Shown here: in pieces, positions 1 through 6,282 of the stretch
Layout of the letters: each line of letters starts with the position of its first letter
Numbering within the stretch: the first letter of the stretch is position 1
Assembly: GCA_037380725.1 (NCBI GenBank)
Contig: JARRRL010000025.1
Span: forward strand, 1-14,404
Source of the DNA: JARRRL01 sp037380725
Lineage (GTDB): Bacteria > Pseudomonadota > Gammaproteobacteria > Pseudomonadales > JANQJO01
Direction: 5' to 3'
DNA length: 14,404 bases
Translations under genes and position numbers: made by a program
The notes under the pieces: model-generated
Database searches by the model: none
What the model was told of the DNA's origin: nothing
Seen by the model: the letters and a program-made list of their open reading frames with translations, nothing else

Positions 1-106
1 AAAGGAGATTTGTGTCCACAGTGCTCTGCGTGGACCTTAGGGGCTAAATCACCGTTGGTTTTCTTACGCGTCACGGCGTGCGCCCCGTACAGCGCCACCA
101 AACATG

Positions 107-268
107 TTATTGAGCAACTCCAGTGCTTTGGCTAAAATGACATGAAAACAGGATATTCAGAGCAATACAGTTATCTTCTTGGTTGGCCATGCTTGCAATT
201 GGTTCGTTGATGCAGCGCATAAACCAACTGATGGAGCTCAGCCGACTTCGGTTAGATCGTTGTGGATA
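107..268 (-). pseudogene. Relic of a Y1-type (IS200/REP-associated-like) transposase
   Basis: A 53-codon open stretch on the minus strand between two in-frame stops. Its central part reads LSSISWFMRCINEP followed by IASMANQEDNC. This resembles the conserved SWFMRCLNEPIARxANxEDxC segment of a common gammaproteobacterial Y1/IS200-like transposase family, as I remember it. The part that normally follows (a GRFWEGRFKSQALLDE-type motif and the AYVDLNPIRA segment) is absent and is replaced by unrelated sequence up to the stop. There is no upstream catalytic HUH region in frame. It is therefore a short, non-functional fragment. The family assignment rests on about 25 residues from memory. Confidence 0.45.
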
Positions 269-375
269 TCAATTATGTTGAATGATGGCCACAAGTAAAT
301 ATTTTTACTGTATGTATTTTATGCGTTGCGATAGAGGTGAGGGGTATGTTGTAGTGAAGGGAATGTGGGTGTCCA

Positions 376-427
376 GTTGTTTTTGTGAGTTGTTTTTGTG
401 AGTTGTTTTTTTGAGTTGTTTTTTCTG
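376..427. repeat. Four-copy 13-bp tandem repeat
   Basis: Four consecutive 13-base units: GTTGTTTTTGTGA twice exactly, then GTTGTTTTTTTGA, then GTTGTTTTTTCTG. The last two copies diverge mainly by G-to-T changes. It lies in non-coding DNA between the transposase relic and the PEP-CTERM gene. The repeats inflate an apparent minus-strand reading frame rich in Lys, Asn and Gln, which I do not regard as a gene. Confidence 0.85.
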
Positions 428-630
428 CCTGTGTACTTGTGGACGATTCCTGCAGACCGACTCAAGCTTTGTGCGGGATGTGATGTATGGATGAGCCATG
501 GATAACGATAAGACGTTGCCCACAGCTCACCCACACTCCTGAGCCTATCGATCACAAGGCGCACAGACTCAGGAGACAAATAAACGTTATCTAAAATTTT
601 TAAAAAAATGTCTCGATTCTGAGGGCTACT
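428..630. other. Gene-free region downstream of the PEP-CTERM gene, with an inverted repeat
   Basis: Together with 269-375 this stretch holds no gene I can support. It contains an 8-bp perfect inverted repeat, CTCCTGAG at 536-543 and CTCAGGAG at 568-575, enclosing a second short pair (GCCT at 543-546 and AGGC at 557-560). On the minus strand a run of seven T residues (602-608) lies about 22 bases after the PEP-CTERM stop codon. The hairpin directly before that run is weak (CTC/GAG arms), so an intrinsic terminator for the peptidase/PEP-CTERM transcript is possible but not convincing. Confidence 0.4.
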
Positions 631-1278
631 TTAGTCCCCGGAGCGCATCATTCGCCTCGAAGCAACCATCCCCGCCAGACCCAAAACCAGCAACGAGAAC
701 AGGGAGGGATCAGGCACCTCCACTACTTGCGCTACCACCGGTTCCGGAATGAGCTGATTAGCATCAATACTGCTGAAGGTTTGAATAATGAGTGGGTCTT
801 GAAGATCAATTGTAAAAAATGAGTTGGTGCCAAATGGGTCAGTGGTGGCAATCGTGTCTCCGCTATCATCCAGGAGATAGAACGCGAAATTGTCCGGGAA
901 TCCTCCATCAAAGTTACTTGAGATATCGATCGAGAAACTCAAGAAGTTTCCTGCTGTGAACTTCTGATCGAACGAGTTGAAGAAGACAGTGTCCACCAAA
1001 GATACGGTGGAATTCATATCTCCCGATGCACCTCCTGTGAGATTGGGTGCACCGGTAATCCCGCCACCATTGAACATGAAATTGCTGACGCTTACCGTGT
1101 TATTGGTAACGCCGTCTCCGTCGATCAGGTCGAACGCTACCGAATGCGTTTCCCCGCTGATTGAAGTGGTATCCAGCGTCACATTGAAAATAGCCGTGGC
1201 ATGGGTTACTGCGGTGCCCAGCCCTAACCATAAGCCAACAGCTAGGGTAGCTGCGTGTATCAATCTATTTCTGGTCAT
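631..1278 (-). CDS. PEP-CTERM domain surface protein
   Basis: A 215-residue secreted protein. The N-terminus has a basic patch (MTRNR) and a hydrophobic core ending near the ATHATA segment, a typical Sec signal peptide. The mature part is a beta-rich acidic domain starting with FNVTLDTTSISG and containing DLIDGDGVTNNTVSVSNF, similar to other small PEP-CTERM proteins. The last 30 residues form a sorting tail: VPDPS, a hydrophobic stretch (LFSLLVLGLAGMVA), then SRRMMRSGD. Proteins with such tails are known to be processed by an exosortase (EpsH/XrtA type) and are often linked to exopolysaccharide; no exosortase gene is in this window. The motif has Asp where the canonical VPEP has Glu. The start is ATG at 1278; a GTG at 1281 adjoins it, and AGAGG lies 8 bases upstream of the ATG. 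It lies 91 bases behind the peptidase gene on the same strand, probably co-transcribed. Its specific role is unknown. Confidence 0.85.
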   Translation of the reverse strand: MTRNRLIHAATLAVGLWLGLGTAVTHATAIFNVTLDTTSISGETHSVAFDLIDGDGVTNNTVSVSNFMFNGGGITGAPNLTGGASGDMNSTVSLVDTVFFNSFDQKFTAGNFLSFSIDISSNFDGGFPDNFAFYLLDDSGDTIATTDPFGTNSFFTIDLQDPLIIQTFSSIDANQLIPEPVVAQVVEVPDPSLFSLLVLGLAGMVASRRMMRSGD

Positions 1279-1369
1279 CACTAGTGCCTCTTGTTGCGCG
1301 GTCGAGAAGAGAGACAGCTACTATCTGCCCCTGCACGTCAACCGATATTTGTTAATCAAAACAGATGAA

Positions 1370-3538
1370 TTAAAACATCCCCGAGAAGATCGCAGGAACG
1401 TAGGTAATGCTCTCAAACGTGGGATTGTCGAAGTTGAGCAGAATACGCGCGCTTTCACCTTGACTTAGGCCGTCACTTCCCGTTCCCAAGGTGACAAACG
1501 GATCTCCATCTGGTGTCGTTCCACTGGAATTCACAAGCGTTGCGTTATGACTGAGGTCATCCAGTACGAGTGAAACCGGACCCGAAATATCGATTTCGCT
1601 CGTGTTCCGTACGGTCACCTGTTGTACGAACTGCCTGGTGCGGCGGTCAAACCTGAATCCTGATCGGGTGATATCGACAGTTGTGGTGACGTCGAACACG
1701 GTTTGGATTTCACCCAGAGCGGCATCCGCCTGAACCAACCCGAAGCCAGTTCCGAAATCAAAGCCCGTATCAAACCCTGGCGTGACTGGATCATCCATAT
1801 CGATTGCCGTGTTCTGTAATTCGGCATTGATCATAGCAGTAGTGATTCCGGGTCTCAGCTGATGAATCAACGCGGCAACACCGGACACGTGTGGGGCAGC
1901 CGCCGACGTGCCGAAGAAGTTGGGGAAACCATTGTCTTCATCATCGCTGCCAAAAAATGAGTTATCGCCGCCATCTGGTCCTACGACCAAAGGATTCTGA
2001 CGAACATCCGGTGTTGCTAGCCGGTTTCCGGCAGTATCAAACAGGATAGGGCTCCCACCAGCCGATGAGGATTCTTCAATGACAGGCGGGTTCACGCCAA
2101 ACTCAGGCGTCATCTGATAGAACGCCGCGCCAACACCCGATGCGCCGACAGCCAAAGGGTGACCGTAAGAGGCGCCCGTTTGGGTATCGAACTCATCGTA
2201 GGTGAGGACTTCATTGGTATCGATGGTCTTCATCAAACCCGGATTTGGACCGCTAAAATGGACGATGACCAAATTGAATGTCGTCTCAGTACCCGTGTTC
2301 TCATAAACCAGGAGCTCGAGTGGGTCTAGACCTAGGTTATTGTCACTGGCGAAAGCCAGTGGCGGTTGCGAGGTATCACAGGAGGCACCGTAGAGGAGAA
2401 TATCCAGGTCACTCGCTGAGCCCGGTGCTCCACTGACTGAGAAGAATGGCTCGTCCCATTGAAAACTGATGGATATGCTCTCTCCAGCTGGAATGGTGAC
2501 CTGCTGGCAGATGTCCACGCCTGCCCCCGGATCGAAGTCATGCGCCACCTGATTTCCGTTGCCAAAATTGACGGTCTGACCACTAGGACTGAACGACGCC
2601 TCATAAGCCCTACGGGCGGCATTTCCTGTGGATGTGAAATAGGATACGCCCTGAGCGGCCACCTGATTGATCGCTTGAGCGACCATGCCATCCTGGTAGA
2701 ACGGTTCGTCAGCAGTGCTGATGTCATCGTTGATCACCGTCGCACCATCGGCAGCAAGCGCCAGGATGCCTTGAGCGAATACCGCTTGACCACCGAATGC
2801 CGTGTGGAACGACAGTGCGGCACCTGGCGCAACATCATGAATGATTTCCATCATTGCGCGGCCTTCGTCACTCCCCCCTGGGCAGGGTCCTTCCATGATA
2901 ACGTTGACGTTGGCAGGCAGGTCGCCAGTTGCCACACCCGCAGCGGCGCTGCCGAGACAGTTATAGCTGTCTGACAGGGTGCCAACCTTGACGCCCGCAC
3001 CGTCAACATTGAACATGGTGCGCGCCAGGTCAGATCGCATGGATGTATCGCCCTGACTTGTGATACTCCCGGCATGCTTGGTTATGTAAGAAGGTCGAAC
3101 GAGTTGCAGGGATGACAGATCTTTGAGCGCCGGAATTGCCGACAGCGGTAGGCGGCACGAAACCATACCTCCGAATACCGTGATGTCTAGTGCGCCAAGC
3201 TTTTCCAGATCTCCCGCCAGCGTCATGGGGTCGCCCGATGCAGCGGCGTCGATAACGACGGTCTCAGCAACGATTCGTATCTGTGAATTGGATGGGTTGA
3301 AAGTCGCGACCGACTTTTGCGTGCCTTCCTGTTCTAGAAAGGCCTGGTACTGCTCGTGCAGGTCGATCAGACTGCCGCTCACGTTAGCCATACTCGCTTT
3401 CGAAGGCCACCGGCTGCTCGGCGACGACTCTTCGCTGTGAGTGGTGATGGGCAAGGCGGTCGCGACAATGGCAAGCGCACCCATCCCAAGGACTGACCTG
3501 TTAACACAAACCAGCCAGTTGCGAATTAATTTACTCAT
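1370..3538 (-). CDS. Secreted subtilase-family (S8/S53-like) serine peptidase
   Basis: A 722-residue protein with an N-terminal signal sequence (about residues 1-35, hydrophobic LGMGALAIVATALPI), a propeptide-like region (about 50-170) and a split subtilase fold. The fold shows VGTLSDSYN with Asp190 in the subtilase Asp position, the block EGRAMMEIIHDVAPGA (225-240), VINDDIS (268-274), FTSTGN (311-316) and the serine motif GTSAAAPHVSG (543-553) with Ser545. About residues 320-450 form a beta-rich insert (DICQQVTIPAGESISISFQW, DLDILLY) like a pre-peptidase or P-type domain. Residues 615-722 form a C-terminal beta domain of unknown role. Aligning EIIHDVAP with ordinary subtilases puts Glu225 where the catalytic His of an HGT motif normally sits. 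This points to the S53-like branch or an altered triad. Gene start: ATG at 3538 with AAGGAG 9 bases upstream. It is followed by the PEP-CTERM gene. The substrate is unknown. Confidence 0.88.
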   Translation of the reverse strand: MSKLIRNWLVCVNRSVLGMGALAIVATALPITTHSEESSPSSRWPSKASMANVSGSLIDLHEQYQAFLEQEGTQKSVATFNPSNSQIRIVAETVVIDAAASGDPMTLAGDLEKLGALDITVFGGMVSCRLPLSAIPALKDLSSLQLVRPSYITKHAGSITSQGDTSMRSDLARTMFNVDGAGVKVGTLSDSYNCLGSAAAGVATGDLPANVNVIMEGPCPGGSDEGRAMMEIIHDVAPGAALSFHTAFGGQAVFAQGILALAADGATVINDDISTADEPFYQDGMVAQAINQVAAQGVSYFTSTGNAARRAYEASFSPSGQTVNFGNGNQVAHDFDPGAGVDICQQVTIPAGESISISFQWDEPFFSVSGAPGSASDLDILLYGASCDTSQPPLAFASDNNLGLDPLELLVYENTGTETTFNLVIVHFSGPNPGLMKTIDTNEVLTYDEFDTQTGASYGHPLAVGASGVGAAFYQMTPEFGVNPPVIEESSSAGGSPILFDTAGNRLATPDVRQNPLVVGPDGGDNSFFGSDDEDNGFPNFFGTSAAAPHVSGVAALIHQLRPGITTAMINAELQNTAIDMDDPVTPGFDTGFDFGTGFGLVQADAALGEIQTVFDVTTTVDITRSGFRFDRRTRQFVQQVTVRNTSEIDISGPVSLVLDDLSHNATLVNSSGTTPDGDPFVTLGTGSDGLSQGESARILLNFDNPTFESITYVPAIFSGMF

Positions 3539-3567
3539 GAAGAATAACTCCTTTTACTCATGAAGAA
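3531..3567 (-). repeat. Duplicated start region with an eight-codon mini-ORF before the peptidase
   Basis: The 14-mer TTACTCATGAAGAA (plus strand) occurs at 3531-3544 and again at 3554-3567. Read on the minus strand, both copies contain TTCTTCATGAGTAA, so the peptidase start (ATG at 3538) has a twin ATG 23 bases upstream at 3561. The upstream ATG opens a mini-ORF, MSKRSYSS, whose TGA overlaps the peptidase ATG as ATGA. The peptidase ribosome-binding site AAGGAG lies inside the mini-ORF. This could be a translational-coupling leader or simply a recent tandem duplication. Confidence 0.6.
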
Positions 3568-3743
3568 AAACCCCTATACCAATGCGGGCCCCTTGCCCGT
3601 GGATGTAGCGTATGTAGGAGTAGGATTTGACGCGACAGCTCCGTGCCAATGCGGATCCAGCCTGCGTGCGCCCGAATCCGCTGCGTGACGTTAAGCACAC
3701 ACTGTGCCAGAAATTAAAACAAGTTATTGGTCAGAAAGTTATA

Positions 3744-3773
3744 AATATATTTACCAGTTTACCGGTCGGTAAA
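3744..3773 (-). promoter_or_regulatory. Candidate promoter and palindromic operator of the peptidase operon
   Basis: On the minus strand TTTACC (3773-3768) and TATATT (3749-3744), 18 bases apart, match sigma-70 -35 and -10 boxes at 4 and 5 of 6 positions. They are overlapped by a near-perfect palindrome at 3758-3773, TTTACCG-GT-CGGTAAA (7-bp arms). An extra TTTACC half-site lies at 3750-3755. ACCGGTCGGT-like palindromes are common TetR-family operators, and the overlap with the promoter would suit repression. No TetR gene lies in the window. The transcript would have a leader of about 200 bases. Confidence 0.35.
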
Positions 3774-3907
3774 TGTAAAAAATATCGGCAATGCAAGACA
3801 CGTCAGTGGATCGGAAGGGGAGCTAAACTAGCGAGTAATTTTGCAGCAACAATTCTCTCAATTTAGAAAAATCATAAATCAGAAGTCAAAAACTAAACGG
3901 ATGTTTT

Positions 3908-4182
3908 TATACCCAAAGCGTTTTTAACGCTTCATATGTTAGTCAAAAATTTTTCATAACTCAGAATTGTAATCGAAAAGTTTATTTTAAATCATGATGT
4001 TAAACCTAAATTTCAAACGCTTTGGGTCTATCATAAAAACGCAGAGGTATTCAGAGAGGCGACTATAAAATTTTTTCAGGGAATAGGTGATCGTAAAAAA
4101 GAACTAGTTACTCTACTTGATGAAGGATTTCAGGGTTTTTGACCGATCGTTGAAAACCTAAATTTCAAACGCTTTGGGTATA
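3908..4182. mobile_element. MITE-like element with 16-bp terminal inverted repeats
   Basis: The stretch begins with TATACCCAAAGCGTTT (3908-3923) and ends with its exact reverse complement AAACGCTTTGGGTATA (4167-4182). A 26-base direct repeat containing AAACGCTTTGGGT occurs exactly at 4002-4027 and 4154-4179. The element therefore has three copies of the terminal motif, one inverted and two direct, and could be two nested units (3908-4027 and 3908-4182). The interior is AT-rich with no open reading frame of note. The structure fits a non-autonomous transposable element or an array of regulator binding sites. No target-site duplication is obvious and no partner transposase is present. Confidence 0.55.
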
Positions 4183-4706
4183 GAAAGATCTTCGGAGTCA
4201 TTCAGACCTGAAGCATGTGTGAATGTCTTACGTCGAAACGTGGGAGATCCTGATTTGGATTCGATTCGTTCCATAATCGGGTTAAGCTTGGGGACGTTCA
4301 GTGGGCATAGCCCAAACTGTTTAAATTAAATGCTTGTTAAAACAACGCAGGAAAAGTATGAGGGTGATCTAAAAAATTGGAGTCTATGTTTTGATGGCTA
4401 TTTTTGCGGCTGTTATTGCAGGAAGATAAGGCGTGCTATACGATCAAATCAGTTGTACATATTCTCAATTGAAGCGGTACTGGTACCATAGGGAAAGGTG
4501 TTCATTTCGTTGTTACATCCTAATTCCCTTCCAGTGTTTCTCTTTGAAAGTCTTGTGTCGTTTGATGCATCGTGGCACTCTGGCCTCGGTGTCATGTGTT
4601 GGGTTTGGTGTGGTGGCTGGTGTGGCTTTTGCTGCCGGTGTCACCAAGGGTTTTAGGCTCCGCTGCGGCTTGGCAAGTCACAGCGGTTGTGGCCAGGTGC
4701 CACGTT
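4183..4706. other. Gene-free region upstream of the attC-like site
   Basis: I see no credible gene here. The plus-strand open frame beginning near 4433 lacks a ribosome-binding site, runs straight through the attC-like palindrome, and its product is Cys-rich with no recognisable domain. Small structures present are a TGGGC-ATA-GCCCA hairpin (4302-4314) and a GTGGC-GCCAC hairpin (4689-4703). The last 150 bases are visibly richer in G and T than the DNA to the left, consistent with patchwork acquisition. The stretch 3568-3907 on the other side of the repeat element likewise holds no gene I can support. Confidence 0.4.
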
Positions 4707-4795
4707 CTATAACATGTGCTTATTGGTTGCCTGCTTCGCAGGCTGGGGCCACCGTTCTTGCGCCTGCATGGCGGCCCCAAAAGCAAGCGTTATGT
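4707..4795 (+). other. Integron attC-like recombination site
   Basis: An imperfect palindrome with attC architecture. The left end is CTATAAC (R''-like, 4707-4713) and the right end is GTTATGT (R'-like, 4789-4795), with TAAC pairing with GTTA. Next come unpaired 3-base spacers (ATG and AGC). Then TGCTT plus TTGG (4717-4726) pair with CCAAAAGCA (4777-4785), leaving one unpaired A at 4722 as an extrahelical base, a hallmark of the L''/L' arms. The interior folds into further hairpins: GCCTGC-TTC-GCAGGC (4729-4743), and GGGGCC (4745-4750) with GGCCCC (4773-4778). The ends match the RYYYAAC/GTTRRRY consensus only partly. No integrase or attI is in the window. metY begins 38 bases after the core. 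Confidence 0.6.
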
Positions 4796-4832
4796 CATTC
4801 AAGAAATATCACCATTTTAGTAGGGGAATAGC

Positions 4833-6104
4833 ATGAAACTAGAGTCAATTGCTTTGCATGAAGGTTATAAATCCGAAGAAACAACTAAAGCCGCAGCTGT
4901 TCCGATCTATCAGACAACGTCTTATACGTTTGATGATACTCAGCACGGTGCAGATTTATTTGACCTTAAAGTACCGGGTAACATTTACACGCGCATCATG
5001 AACCCAACAACAGGCGTGTTGGAGAAACGCATAGCGGCAATGGAGGGTGGTATTGCTGCCCTTTGTGTTGCCTCAGGGATGGCCGCCATTACATACGCCA
5101 TTCAATGTATCACCGAGGTGGGTGACAATATCGTCAGTACTAGCCAGTTGTATGGAGGCACATACAACCTGTTTGCGCATTCTTTGCCTAGGCAAGGGGT
5201 TGAGGCGCGTATGGTCTCCTATGACGATTATGCAGGCTTTGAAAAAGCCATTGACGAAAATACCAAAGCGGTTTTTTGTGAATCTATTGGCAATCCGGCA
5301 GGCAATATAGTTGATATTAAGCGTTTAGCGGAAATTGCTCATAAACACGGTGTGCCTTTGATGGTGGATAACACCGTAGCCACTCCCTTTCTGTGCAGAC
5401 CATTTGATTTAGGGGCTGATATAGTTATCCATTCCTTGACCAAATACATTGGCGGCCATGGCACCTCTATTGGTGGCGCGATAGTTGATTCAGGAAAGTT
5501 TGACTGGGTTGCAAACAAGGTTCGATTCCCCGTTTTGAACGAACCTGATCCTTCTTATCATGGCGTTGTCTACACAGAAGCTCTGGGCCCGGCGGCGTAT
5601 ATCGGACGTTGCCGTGTGGCACCGCTGAGAAATACTGGTGCGGCGTTATCACCCATGAATGCATTTCAATTTCTGCAAGGGCTAGAGACTCTTGGGTTGC
5701 GCATGGAGCGTCATTGCGAAAATGCTGAAAAACTGGCTGAGTACCTTCGGCAGCATAAAAAAGTGGAGTGGGTGAATTATGCTGCTTTACCCGATAGCCC
5801 TTACTTTAACATTTGTAAAACAACGACCAAGGGTAAAGCTTCAGGTATTTTAAGTTTTGGCATTACTGGCGGTATTGAAGCCTGCACCAGGTTTATTGAT
5901 TCACTTGAAATGATATTGCGCCTTGTCAATATCGGTGATGCTAAATCTTTAGCGTGTCATCCTGCATCAACTACTCATCGGCAGTTGAATGAGAAAGAGC
6001 TAGAGTCTGCTGGTGTGAGTGCAGATTTGGTGAGGATCTCTGTAGGTATTGAGCACATCGATGATATTATTGCAGATGTTAGTCAGGCTTTAGAAAAGGT
6101 ATAA
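4833..6104 (+). CDS. metY: O-acetylhomoserine sulfhydrylase (O-acetylhomoserine aminocarboxypropyltransferase)
   Basis: A 423-residue cytoplasmic PLP enzyme of the Cys/Met metabolism family (cystathionine gamma-synthase fold), of the usual MetY length. Family marks in order: PIYQTTSYTFDD (25-36), YTRIMNPTTGVLEKRIAAMEGG (52-73), SGMAAI (81-86), SQLYGGTYNLF (104-114), FCESIGNPAG (148-157), VDNTVATPFLCRP (178-190) with the PLP-contacting Asp, and SLTKYIGGHGTSIGG (201-215) with the Schiff-base Lys204. The C-terminal half has SLACHPASTTH and RISVGIEHIDDI, as in MetY. It makes homocysteine from O-acetylhomoserine and sulfide (direct sulfhydrylation). The long insert around 218-258, including FPVLNEPDPSYHG, favours MetY over MetB or MetZ. 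ATG at 4833 has AGGGG six bases upstream. It stands alone on the plus strand, directly after an attC-like site, and may have been acquired as a cassette. Confidence 0.93.
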   Translation: MKLESIALHEGYKSEETTKAAAVPIYQTTSYTFDDTQHGADLFDLKVPGNIYTRIMNPTTGVLEKRIAAMEGGIAALCVASGMAAITYAIQCITEVGDNIVSTSQLYGGTYNLFAHSLPRQGVEARMVSYDDYAGFEKAIDENTKAVFCESIGNPAGNIVDIKRLAEIAHKHGVPLMVDNTVATPFLCRPFDLGADIVIHSLTKYIGGHGTSIGGAIVDSGKFDWVANKVRFPVLNEPDPSYHGVVYTEALGPAAYIGRCRVAPLRNTGAALSPMNAFQFLQGLETLGLRMERHCENAEKLAEYLRQHKKVEWVNYAALPDSPYFNICKTTTKGKASGILSFGITGGIEACTRFIDSLEMILRLVNIGDAKSLACHPASTTHRQLNEKELESAGVSADLVRISVGIEHIDDIIADVSQALEKV

Positions 6105-6167
6105 CAATTTATGACTGAGGGCAATTATTACCCAAAAGCCATTTGACAGTTTCGCATAACTTGAGCC

Positions 6168-6219
6168 CAGTGGCGATTCAAGCGCTCGTACATTGAGCGA
6201 GGAAACCGAATCGCCACTG
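6168..6219. terminator. Nested hairpin between convergent genes
   Basis: CAGTGGCGATTC (6168-6179) and GAATCGCCACTG (6208-6219) form a perfect 12-bp stem. It encloses a second stem, CGCTC (6183-6187) with GAGCG (6195-6199), around a 7-base loop. A further small hairpin CCAGC-GCT-GCTGG follows at 6220-6232. The position between the stops of metY and the convergent glycosyltransferase gene suits a bidirectional barrier. There is no T-run on either side, so it is not a classical intrinsic terminator. An AT-rich 7-bp stem (TAAATAG/CTATTTA) also overlaps the glycosyltransferase stop near 6271-6289. Confidence 0.45.
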
Positions 6220-6282
6220 CCAGCGCTGCTGGCCGACAATACACCCGGGCATGATCATCGTGATTTAGGATAAATAGCTAAA

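Noticed and set aside
319..579. An 86-codon minus-strand open frame in the left intergenic region
   Set aside because: Its C-terminal half is mostly a translation of the 13-bp tandem repeat and nearby low-complexity sequence, there is no good ribosome-binding site, and no domain is recognisable.
3570..3720. A second attC-like site ending at the GTTAAGC near 3690
   Set aside because: The GTTRRRY core is present, but no matching AAC arm or palindromic L-type arms are found upstream within attC distance.
3627..3866. A 79-codon plus-strand open frame upstream of the peptidase
   Set aside because: It covers the candidate peptidase promoter and operator, has no recognisable domain, and lacks a convincing ribosome-binding site.
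4433..4831. A 132-codon plus-strand open frame before metY
   Set aside because: It runs through the attC-like palindrome, has no ribosome-binding site, is Cys-rich without domains, and ends next to the metY start; an accidental frame across structured DNA is more likely.
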